Shown here in pieces: positions 1-5,493 of a DNA stretch of 5,493 nucleotides (position 1 is the stretch's first letter; each line of letters starts with the position of its first letter). The notes under the pieces were generated by a model, which was given only the letters and a program-made list of their open reading frames with translations, was not told the origin of the DNA and searched no databases. The stretch covers positions 1 through 5,493 of the forward strand of contig DAOUSS010000112.1 of the NCBI GenBank assembly GCA_030627085.1. The letters are read 5' to 3'. The translations under genes and the position numbers were made by a program. The DNA is from Candidatus Stahliibacteriota bacterium. GTDB lineage: Bacteria; Hydrothermota; UBA3073.

Positions 1-45
1 AATGTAGGAAGACTAAAAAACGGAATAAAGAGGTTAATTTTGTGA
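1..45 (+). CDS. Possible 3' end of an upstream gene (partial)
   Basis: Reading from base 1 gives 14 codons (NVGRLKNGIKRLIL) followed by TGA at 43-45. The frame is open to the window edge, the composition is protein-like, and repeat-rich sequence begins directly after the stop, as it does around the ends of the two complete genes downstream. The fragment is too short to assign a family. Another frame is also open to the edge and ends at a TAA near base 117, but it runs through the repeat and looks less natural. This is a weak call based on position and composition only. Confidence 0.3.
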   Translation, partial: NVGRLKNGIKRLIL

Positions 46-125
46 GAGGTCACAGAGGGGAGGGACAAAGATCTTTCATAAATCTTTAATGAATCAAAAT
101 CTCTGTGCTCTCTGTGGTTAGGTTT
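46..125. repeat. CACAGAG / CTCTGTG inverted-repeat region in the leader
   Basis: CACAGAG at 51-57 is matched by its reverse complement CTCTGTG at 101-107 and again at 110-116; the two right-hand copies are direct repeats separated by two bases. Between them lies AT-rich sequence with a repeated AATCTTT/GATCTTT theme. No coding potential is visible on either strand. From memory, strings of the type 'ACCACAGAG..CACAGAG' recur as dispersed intergenic repeats in many environmental bacterial genomes. I infer that this is such an element; no function can be read from it. Confidence 0.5.
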
Positions 126-148
126 TTGACAATACCGAACATTATACC

Positions 149-155
149 GGGGAGG
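149..155 (+). promoter_or_regulatory. Ribosome binding site for the glycosyltransferase gene
   Basis: GGGGAGG lies four bases (TTTT) before the ATG at 160. It is the only strong Shine-Dalgarno sequence ahead of a gene in this window and it fixes the start of the glycosyltransferase. The other two genes start just after repeats and have only weak purine stretches. Confidence 0.8.
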
Positions 156-159
156 TTTT

Positions 160-1602
160 ATGAGTAAACTATCTGTCTTGGTATATAATGATACTAACAA
201 AATAGATACTATTAAAGGTCAATCGTTAAAGAGTATCGAGATTACACGACTGAACCCGAAGGATTTTAAAAATATCCCTGAAATGTTGAATGAGGGTATA
301 AACTCTTCTAAGGGGGAATATTTTACTATATTTTCAGGCATTGAACTACTTCCGACTGCCTATGAGGATATGGTGACAAGTCTAAATAAAAAAGAAGATA
401 TAGCTATGGTGTATTCAGACTATTTTGAGGTATATCCAGATGGTATAAAGAAGAAGACGACTCTCAGGGATTATGATGGTGACTGGACTGAGAGATTTGA
501 GTTTGGTTATTTAAAAGTTTATAGAAAGAGTCTCATAGAAGAAGTTAATGAATGGAGTGAGGAGTATGATTTTGCCTTTGAATATGACCTTCACCTCAAA
601 TTGGCTGACAAATATGGGTTTTATCATCTTAAAAAGCCCCTCTACAATTATTATCTTACTACTGAGGAGGTCGAAGCAAAGGAAGTGGGTACTTCAAAAC
701 TCTATTTTGCTGGAAAGGGAAAATACGGTGGTTTTTCCTATCTTTACTATTCAAAAGATGAGAAAAAAGAGATTGAAAAGGCATTCAAGTCTATGCTGAA
801 GAGGAGGGGAATATATCTCTCTCATAAAAATAAGGAGTTGGCAGTTGATAGAAAAAGGGATTACGATGCGAAAGTTTCCATTATAATCCCTGTTTACAAT
901 CGAGAAAAATATATAGGTCGGGCAATTGAGAGTGTCTTAAATCAAACATTTGCTAACTTTGAACTCATCTGTGTAGATAATGGAAGTACGGATAGAACCA
1001 AAGAAATCATAAGACAGTATGTGAAGAAAGATAACAGAGTAAGACTTATAGAAAACTACAAGAATATTATTGCCTATTCTTTTAATCTCGGTATAGAGGC
1101 TGCAAGGGGTGAATACATTGCCCAGCTTGATTCTGATGATGAGTATTGCCCCGAGACCCTTGAGAATATGGTCAAGTATTTGGATTCCCATCCGAAGTGT
1201 GGTCTGGCAATTTCTTACTATGAATTAATGGATAAAAATGGTAAGACATTGAAAGAATTCGGAATAGTCAGGCATTTAGAGTATGATAGAAATAACATCC
1301 TGAGGGTGGATGGTGCAGGTGCTGTGAGGGTTTGGAGAAAGAAGGTGGTTGATGAATTTGGTAGATTTGATGTAGAAAATTTTGGTAGATATGCTGAGGA
1401 CTACGATTTAATCCTGAAGTTATCAGAAAAATATGAAGTGGGAAGGGTTCACAAGGTTCTTTATAGATATAGAAGGCATCCCGGTAATACGGATAATCTC
1501 TTGGATGCTGAGTTAAAGGTGAGAAACAAGAACCTTGCGAGACGTATGGCAGCAAAAAGAAGAATAGAGATTAATAAAAAGGGAGTTAATCCGTGGAGTT
1601 AA
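160..1602 (+). CDS. Tandem two-domain family 2 glycosyltransferase, N-terminal domain degenerate
   Basis: This 480-residue protein transfers a sugar from a nucleotide-sugar donor, probably in cell-surface polysaccharide or protein glycan synthesis; donor and acceptor cannot be told. The C-terminal half is a complete GT-A fold of family GT2: VSIIIPVYN at 239-247, the metal/nucleotide-binding DSDD at 324-327, the acceptor-side EDYDL at 413-417, and RRHPGNT at 438-444. The N-terminal half (about 1-210) has the same layout (LSVLVYN at 4-10, NSSKGEY at 48-54, FEYDLHLKL at 140-148), but FSGIEL replaces the DxD motif, so it is probably inactive. No membrane segment or signal peptide is seen, so it is likely cytoplasmic. 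The start is set by a strong ribosome binding site. The last residues (GVNPWS) and the stop fall within a 13-base tandem repeat. The GT2 assignment is firm; the role is open. Confidence 0.93.
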   Translation: MSKLSVLVYNDTNKIDTIKGQSLKSIEITRLNPKDFKNIPEMLNEGINSSKGEYFTIFSGIELLPTAYEDMVTSLNKKEDIAMVYSDYFEVYPDGIKKKTTLRDYDGDWTERFEFGYLKVYRKSLIEEVNEWSEEYDFAFEYDLHLKLADKYGFYHLKKPLYNYYLTTEEVEAKEVGTSKLYFAGKGKYGGFSYLYYSKDEKKEIEKAFKSMLKRRGIYLSHKNKELAVDRKRDYDAKVSIIIPVYNREKYIGRAIESVLNQTFANFELICVDNGSTDRTKEIIRQYVKKDNRVRLIENYKNIIAYSFNLGIEAARGEYIAQLDSDDEYCPETLENMVKYLDSHPKCGLAISYYELMDKNGKTLKEFGIVRHLEYDRNNILRVDGAGAVRVWRKKVVDEFGRFDVENFGRYAEDYDLILKLSEKYEVGRVHKVLYRYRRHPGNTDNLLDAELKVRNKNLARRMAAKRRIEINKKGVNPWS

Positions 1603-1607
1603 TCCGT
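1582..1607. repeat. Two tandem copies of a 13-base unit overlapping the glycosyltransferase stop
   Basis: GGAGTTAATCCGT occurs at 1582-1594 and again, identical and abutting, at 1595-1607. The glycosyltransferase stop TAA (1600-1602) lies in the second copy, so the repeat encodes the C-terminal GVNPWS. After the second copy, AATCC (1601-1605) can pair with GGATT (1610-1614) around a GTTA loop. This suggests the remnant of a longer palindrome whose right arm has decayed. Confidence 0.8.
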
Positions 1608-1621
1608 TAGGATTTTATATA

Positions 1622-1683
1622 AAAGGCTGACGCCTTAATTCCAAAGGCTTACCTGCCTACCACAGGCAGGCGCCTTAATTCCA
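1622..1683. repeat. Duplicated AAGGC..GCCTT hairpin element, second copy carrying an inserted hairpin
   Basis: Unit one (1622-1642) is AAAGGCT, GA, then CGCCTTAATTCC. Unit two (1643-1682) has the same two flanks, but 21 bases containing a CCTGCCT..AGGCAGG hairpin take the place of GA. In each unit AAGGC pairs with GCCTT (1623-1627 with 1632-1636; 1644-1648 with 1672-1676). The element fills most of the 90-base spacer between the glycosyltransferase and oxidase genes. The pattern is directly visible; that a second repeat inserted into the loop of a first is an inference. A regulatory or RNA role is not shown. Confidence 0.75.
1652..1670. repeat. GC-rich 7-bp hairpin, possible weak terminator
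   Basis: CCTGCCT (1652-1658) and AGGCAGG (1664-1670) pair perfectly around the five-base loop ACCAC. It lies 50 bases after the glycosyltransferase stop. No run of T follows (CGCCTTAATT), so it is not a classical intrinsic terminator, though a stem this stable could still slow transcription or protect an RNA 3' end. It sits inside the larger AAGGC..GCCTT element and is probably a short mobile or dispersed palindrome. Confidence 0.55.
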
Positions 1684-1692
1684 CAAAAGAAG

Positions 1693-3129
1693 ATGTATAA
1701 AAAAATAGATAAAGAGATTATAAAGAAGTTAGAGAGGGTAGTGGGGGAGAGACTTATTTGCGACCCGAAAAAGATGTATGACTATATGGGTGATGAATTT
1801 GCAGACCCGTCATTGAAGAAGACGCCTGAAGTAGTTGTACAGCCAAAAAACACCAAAGAAATCGCAGATGTTTTAAAACTTGCCAATGAGGAAAATATTC
1901 CGGTCACACCAAGAGGTGGTGGAACTGGTTTGTGTGGTGGATGCGTTCCATTATATGGTGGAATAGTCTTGTCTCTTGAGAAAATGAACAGGGTTCTGGA
2001 AATAGATAGAAATAATATGCTGGCTGTGGTAGAGGCTGGTGTGACATTGAGTGACTTCTATGCTGAAGTAGAAAAAGCAGGCCTTTTCTTCCCACCCCAT
2101 CCTGGTGAAGAAGGTGCTCAATTTGGTGGTTTAGTCAGCACGAATGCAAGCGGAGCAAGGGCTGTTAAATATGGAGGGATACGGAACTATATAAAGGGAT
2201 TGGAAGTCGTCTTGCCTCAAGGGGAGGCGGTAACTATGGGTGGCAAGTATATGAAAAGCAGTACAGGTTATAGTTTATTGAATCTAATAATAGGTTCTGA
2301 AGGAACACTGGGTGTCATAACTAAAGCGATTATAAGTCTTTTACCAAAATCACCTGTTGTATATACGCTTATTGTTCCATACGATAGTTTAGACGATGCA
2401 ATAACGGCTGTGCCTGAAATACGCAAGAAGGTTCTACCTTTAGCAGTTGAATTCATTGAAAGCGATGTTATCCCTCCCACTGAAGACCTATTAAATAAGA
2501 CTTGGCCCTGTAAGGGTAATGCATATTTAATGATAATAGTAGACGGCACAAGTGAAGAAGAGGTACTTGGCATATCTGAAGCTATCGCCAATATCTGTAT
2601 AAAACATAATGTAAGGAGTTTAGATGACATTGCCTTTGCTGATACTAAAGAGAAGCAGCAGAATATTTTAGATATAAGAAGTAACATCTATTCAGCGCTG
2701 AAGAGAGGGACTATTGAAATATTAGATATTACTGTACCACCTGCAAGAATAGTAGAGTATATGGCTAAAGTACACGAAATTTCTGCAAAATATGATACCT
2801 GGTTACCCACCTATGGTCATGCAGCAGATGGCAATGTTCACACACACCTTATGAAAGTAGGAACAAAAGATGGTAAGTTAGACGAGAAGGAAACCAATGG
2901 TTGGGAAGATAAGTATCCACCTGCACGGAGAGAACTTCATGAAGAAGCAAAGAAACTCGGTGGAATAGTTTCTGGAGAACATGGAATAGGATTGTCGAAA
3001 ATGGAGTACCTACCCGTATTTGTTGAATCTACGCAGATTGAGTTAATGAAAGGGATAAAGAAGTTGTTTGATCCGAATAATATACTTAATCCTGGTAAAA
3101 TATTTTGTATGGGGTTCAATATATCGTAG
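1693..3129 (+). CDS. glcD: FAD-linked 2-hydroxyacid oxidase/dehydrogenase, GlcD / D-lactate dehydrogenase family
   Basis: This 478-residue flavoprotein oxidises a 2-hydroxyacid (glycolate or D-lactate in characterised relatives) to the 2-oxoacid and passes electrons to a partner not present here. The N-terminal PCMH-type FAD domain (about 40-220) shows RGGGTGL at 74-80, PPHPGEEGAQFGG starting near 134, SSTGY at 189-193 and GSEGTLG at 201-207. The C-terminal FAD-oxidase cap (about 225-470) shows GHAADGNVH at 375-383 and GEHGIG at 428-433, the usual metal and substrate histidines, and ends in FDPNNILNPGKIF, where family members usually stop. The extra CMGFNIS comes largely from a repeat. Length matches the family. 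No glcE, glcF, electron-transfer flavoprotein or permease gene is within reach, so the substrate is undetermined. The ATG at 1693 fits the family N-terminus, but only a weak AGAAG precedes it. Confidence 0.93.
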   Translation: MYKKIDKEIIKKLERVVGERLICDPKKMYDYMGDEFADPSLKKTPEVVVQPKNTKEIADVLKLANEENIPVTPRGGGTGLCGGCVPLYGGIVLSLEKMNRVLEIDRNNMLAVVEAGVTLSDFYAEVEKAGLFFPPHPGEEGAQFGGLVSTNASGARAVKYGGIRNYIKGLEVVLPQGEAVTMGGKYMKSSTGYSLLNLIIGSEGTLGVITKAIISLLPKSPVVYTLIVPYDSLDDAITAVPEIRKKVLPLAVEFIESDVIPPTEDLLNKTWPCKGNAYLMIIVDGTSEEEVLGISEAIANICIKHNVRSLDDIAFADTKEKQQNILDIRSNIYSALKRGTIEILDITVPPARIVEYMAKVHEISAKYDTWLPTYGHAADGNVHTHLMKVGTKDGKLDEKETNGWEDKYPPARRELHEEAKKLGGIVSGEHGIGLSKMEYLPVFVESTQIELMKGIKKLFDPNNILNPGKIFCMGFNIS

Positions 3130-3171
3130 GGGTTCAATATATCGTAGGGGTTCAATATATTGAACCCCTAC
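3111..3171. repeat. Two 18-base tandem units plus a perfect 28-base palindrome at the end of glcD
   Basis: GGGGTTCAATATATCGTA occurs at 3111-3128 and again at 3129-3146. A third, left-half copy at 3147 runs straight into its own reverse complement, making a perfect palindrome at 3144-3171 (14-base arms from GTAGGGG to CCCCTAC, no unpaired loop). The glcD stop TAG (3127-3129) is at the junction of units one and two, so unit one encodes the last residues of the oxidase. The element ends eight bases before the next gene's ATG. No T-run follows, so it is not a typical terminator, though the RNA would fold strongly. Either left-half unit could also pair with the single right arm, giving alternative hairpins. 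Confidence 0.9.
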
Positions 3172-3178
3172 AAGAGTG

Positions 3179-5493
3179 ATGATTATTTTATATATTTGTT
3201 TTATTATTAATTACGGTTCAGAGGTCGTGTTCTCTATTCCTCTCGATAGTGTTGGGGTGAGAGTAGCTCCAGGGGCAATTGTGGGTCCCCAAATCTTCTA
3301 TTTCGGTGAAAAAATTTTCTATCTTCTTGATACAGAGTCCGGAAACGTAAAGAAATATTCAAGAGATGGTAAATTTGTGGACGCTTTTGAAATTCCACCC
3401 TTTTCAAGAGATATCTGGGTTCAGGGAGAGAGTATCTTTATTTTAACAGGAAGAAGGGAGATTGAAGAGTTTTCACAAGAAGGAAAAGAGGAAAAGACCT
3501 ATCCCTTCCCGGAAAAGATTAAGGCTGTCGTTGGAATACGTACGGATAAACAAGGAGATGTGCAAATACTTGATATTTCAGGTAATACGTATAATATAAA
3601 TGGCGCCGTCCAGAAGGGTTATCCTGGTTTAAAGGGAGATCATTATTTTATAGAAAAACTCGGTAGATATAAGGCGAGGATTCAAGGAATCAATATTGAG
3701 ACACAAAAAGAAATTGGTGGACTACAGTATATTGGCGATGACAAAAACGGGAATATATACATTTTAATAGAATATCTTTTGCAAATCAGACCTATTAAGG
3801 TTGAGAGAGAGATAAGAATCTATTCCAAAAATGGAGGACTTGTCTCGAAAATCTCTGTTCCTTCTGTCACGTATACCTATATCTTTCGTGAATTTCAGGT
3901 TACGCCACAAGGCATAATATACGAACTCTTTACGAGCAAAGACTCGCTTGAAATCATTAGATTTGCAGAAGAAATTGAAGAAGATTATCATTTTCCACCC
4001 GTAGAAAAGTGGCTCCCCACAATCGATGAAAGGGATACTTTTCCCTTAAAGTCTGGGGAAAAATTTCCTCGCGATTTAATGCTATCCATTGCTGATTCCT
4101 ATGTCTCCCATACATTTATTGCTGACAGTATTAATTTAACATTTGGTGATACCGTATGGGTAAGTGGAAACGGTATAGCTACACCCGAATGGCTTAGAGT
4201 GGGAGAAAACAAGGCAATTCCTTATAAATGGGGAGGCTTCAGCTCAATACCACAATTTGATAGTGGTTTAGCTGTACCAAAATATTGTGGTGATAGATGC
4301 TGCGATGATGGTGGAAGTAATTATGCTGTTGGTGATGACTGCTCTGGATTTGTCTCAAGATGCTGGGGATTAACATCTCATTATGCTACTTCAATGATTC
4401 CGGATATCTCTACTGCCTATGATGACTGGAGTGCTTTAAGACCCGGGGATTGCTTTAACCGGCCCTGGAGTCATGTTATACTCTGTATAGAGGAGAGTCC
4501 ATCCGGTGAGGTATTATGTGTTGAATCATCAGGCATCGATTGGAGAGTCTCATACAGAGTTCGTAGCTATAGTAGTCTTACTAATTACACACCAAGATTT
4601 TATAATGGTGTTGAGGGCTATCCCTTTGTAGTAAAGGTCATTCCTTCTTGTACGCCTGTAAGAGAAGGACCATACTCTACTTCCTCTGTTATTGACTTGG
4701 TTAAGGCTAACAACTGTTTTGTTGCGTTTGACAGAACAGGAAACGGTTGGTATAGGATTCATCTTCCTTCATGGAGAGGTAATGGCTATAACAATTTCGG
4801 TTTTCTAAAAGGTCTTAATGAAAACTGCCTTATTGGTGACCAGGACCGAAGATGGATTGAGGTAAAGTCATTTAAAGGAGACCTGGCTGTAAAAAGAGGC
4901 CCGGGAGCATCCTATCCGACCATCGCAACTATAAGGACAGGCCAAAGGTTTGCAGTTATTGATAGTAGTGGAGATTGGTATGAGATATGGCTTCCGGGTT
5001 CCTTCGATGAAGATTCCGTTGGCTGGTGTTTAAGAGGAACGAATGGTAAATATCTAAAAATTGGCGGCGGCGGACCCGTTGGTGAGTATAGAGGAGAGAT
5101 AACAGATTTTTACTACTCTGATACTATGGTATCTGGAGAATTAGTTGATTGTTTTATCCGGTATACAAATTTAAGTGATGTCGCCTGGGATAGTTCTACA
5201 CAACTTGGCACCGCATCTCCAAGGGATAGAGAAAGTGCCTTTTATGATTCCTCCTGGATTTCTACCACTCGATTGACAAGAGCCGAATTCCCGGCACTTC
5301 CTGGTCAGATTGTAGATTTTTCATTCCGATTAAAGGCACCAGTGGTTGAAATCCCAACTACCTATAACGAATATATTTGCCCTGTAGAGGAAGGATATTC
5401 ATGGTTCCCTGATTCTACCTGTTTTACTATCACGGTCTTACCCCCTTCTGAAGTGGCAGAAACAGAACAGGTAGCCGCAGACTTTAGTCTGCG
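3179..5493 (+). CDS. Secreted modular NlpC/P60-like cysteine peptidase with propeller, SH3b and NBR1-like domains (3' end beyond window)
   Basis: The frame is open for 771 codons to the window edge without a stop. A hydrophobic start (MIILYICFII) suggests export. Residues about 30-263 are short beta-rich repeats such as GNVKKYSRDGKFV and NGNIYILIE, like an NHL/six-bladed propeller. The NlpC/P60-like core (about 349-478) has YKWGG at 349-353, the nucleophile in DDCSGF (Cys388), HVILCI with His432, and ESSG with Glu449 as a possible third catalytic residue. Two SH3b domains follow (about 487-546 and 562-620; the second has the classic VKRGPGASYP). An NBR1-type Ig-like domain (about 640-757) shows PRDR at 681-684 and YSWF near 740-743. 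SH3b domains commonly bind cell walls, so peptidoglycan or surface peptide cleavage is likely. Many cysteines hint at disulfides. An in-frame TGA at 3161 limits the start to ATG3179 or GTG3176, both with poor ribosome binding sites. Confidence 0.88.
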   Translation, partial: MIILYICFIINYGSEVVFSIPLDSVGVRVAPGAIVGPQIFYFGEKIFYLLDTESGNVKKYSRDGKFVDAFEIPPFSRDIWVQGESIFILTGRREIEEFSQEGKEEKTYPFPEKIKAVVGIRTDKQGDVQILDISGNTYNINGAVQKGYPGLKGDHYFIEKLGRYKARIQGINIETQKEIGGLQYIGDDKNGNIYILIEYLLQIRPIKVEREIRIYSKNGGLVSKISVPSVTYTYIFREFQVTPQGIIYELFTSKDSLEIIRFAEEIEEDYHFPPVEKWLPTIDERDTFPLKSGEKFPRDLMLSIADSYVSHTFIADSINLTFGDTVWVSGNGIATPEWLRVGENKAIPYKWGGFSSIPQFDSGLAVPKYCGDRCCDDGGSNYAVGDDCSGFVSRCWGLTSHYATSMIPDISTAYDDWSALRPGDCFNRPWSHVILCIEESPSGEVLCVESSGIDWRVSYRVRSYSSLTNYTPRFYNGVEGYPFVVKVIPSCTPVREGPYSTSSVIDLVKANNCFVAFDRTGNGWYRIHLPSWRGNGYNNFGFLKGLNENCLIGDQDRRWIEVKSFKGDLAVKRGPGASYPTIATIRTGQRFAVIDSSGDWYEIWLPGSFDEDSVGWCLRGTNGKYLKIGGGGPVGEYRGEITDFYYSDTMVSGELVDCFIRYTNLSDVAWDSSTQLGTASPRDRESAFYDSSWISTTRLTRAEFPALPGQIVDFSFRLKAPVVEIPTTYNEYICPVEEGYSWFPDSTCFTITVLPPSEVAETEQVAADFSL
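5471..5493. repeat. Left part of a palindromic repeat, read in frame by the third gene and cut by the window edge
   Basis: CGCAGACT (5476-5483) pairs perfectly with AGTCTGCG (5486-5493) around two T bases. The upstream bases GTAGC (5471-5475) predict that the sequence continues GCTAC past the edge. From memory, palindromes of the form GTAGCCGCAG..CTGCGGCTAC are widespread dispersed repeats in several environmental phyla. Here it follows the Ig-like domain of the secreted protein and is translated as VAADFSL (residues 765-771). Confidence 0.75.

Noticed and set aside
126..147. TTGACA at 126-131 followed by ATTATA at 141-146, resembling a sigma-70 promoter
   Set aside because: The gap is only nine bases, far below the usual 16-18, and the would-be start site would fall on the ribosome binding site.
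1268..1555. 95-codon open frame on the minus strand
   Set aside because: It is a shadow of the catalytic glycosyltransferase domain; its composition (many Pro, His, Tyr) is that of an antisense reading.
2268..2687. 139-codon open frame on the minus strand
   Set aside because: It lies wholly inside the oxidase gene, has no ribosome binding site or recognisable motif, and the + strand frame has clear family motifs across the same bases.
3144..3171. Palindrome after glcD as a rho-independent terminator
   Set aside because: The stem is strong but its centre is AT-rich with no loop, and no T-run follows on the + strand; it is better described as a repeat.
3111..3171. Tandem units as a CRISPR array
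   Set aside because: The 18-base units abut with no unique spacers, and no cas gene is present.
3182..3210. Lipoprotein signal (Cys7 in LYIC)
   Set aside because: Tyr and Ile at the positions before the Cys do not fit a lipobox, and the Cys sits in the middle of the hydrophobic stretch.
3764..3991. Minus-strand open frames at 3764-3991 and 4550-4762 in the region after glcD
   Set aside because: Both lie inside the long + strand gene that starts at 3179 and runs off the window; that frame shows propeller, NlpC/P60-like and SH3b features over these bases.

Overview
The window is AT-rich and fits an uncultivated bacterial lineage of the candidate-phylum kind (WOR-3/Stahlbacteria, Cloacimonadota or Omnitrophota type). 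This assignment is an inference. It rests on the protein style (a secreted propeller + NlpC/P60-like + SH3b + NBR1-like protein, a standalone GlcD-like oxidase) and on the many short palindromic repeats between genes. No marker gene fixes the taxonomy.

Layout, all on the + strand. At 1-45 there may be the last codons of an upstream gene. Positions 46-159 are a non-coding leader with CACAGAG/CTCTGTG inverted repeats and a strong ribosome binding site. At 160-1602 is a two-domain family 2 glycosyltransferase whose N-terminal half looks like a decayed copy of its C-terminal half. Positions 1603-1692 are a 90-base spacer made mostly of short repeats and hairpins. At 1693-3129 is an FAD-dependent 2-hydroxyacid dehydrogenase/oxidase of the GlcD/D-lactate dehydrogenase family. 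Positions 3111-3171 hold two 18-base tandem units followed by a perfect 28-base palindrome. From 3179 to the window edge runs a third large gene, open at its 3' end. It encodes a secreted modular protein with a beta-propeller-like region, a cysteine peptidase of the NlpC/P60 kind, two SH3b domains and an NBR1-type Ig-like domain. The last 23 bases are the left part of another palindromic repeat, still in frame with that gene.

The three proteins have no obvious shared pathway: sugar transfer in the cytoplasm, 2-hydroxyacid oxidation, and an exported cell-wall or surface hydrolase. Spacers are short (90 and 49 bases) and all genes point the same way, so co-transcription is possible but not shown.

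The most unusual signal is that repeats meet coding sequence at the gene ends. The glycosyltransferase and the oxidase each take their last residues and stop codon from a repeat unit, and the third gene reads into a palindrome in frame at the window edge. I see no CRISPR array, tRNA, rRNA, transposase or phage gene.
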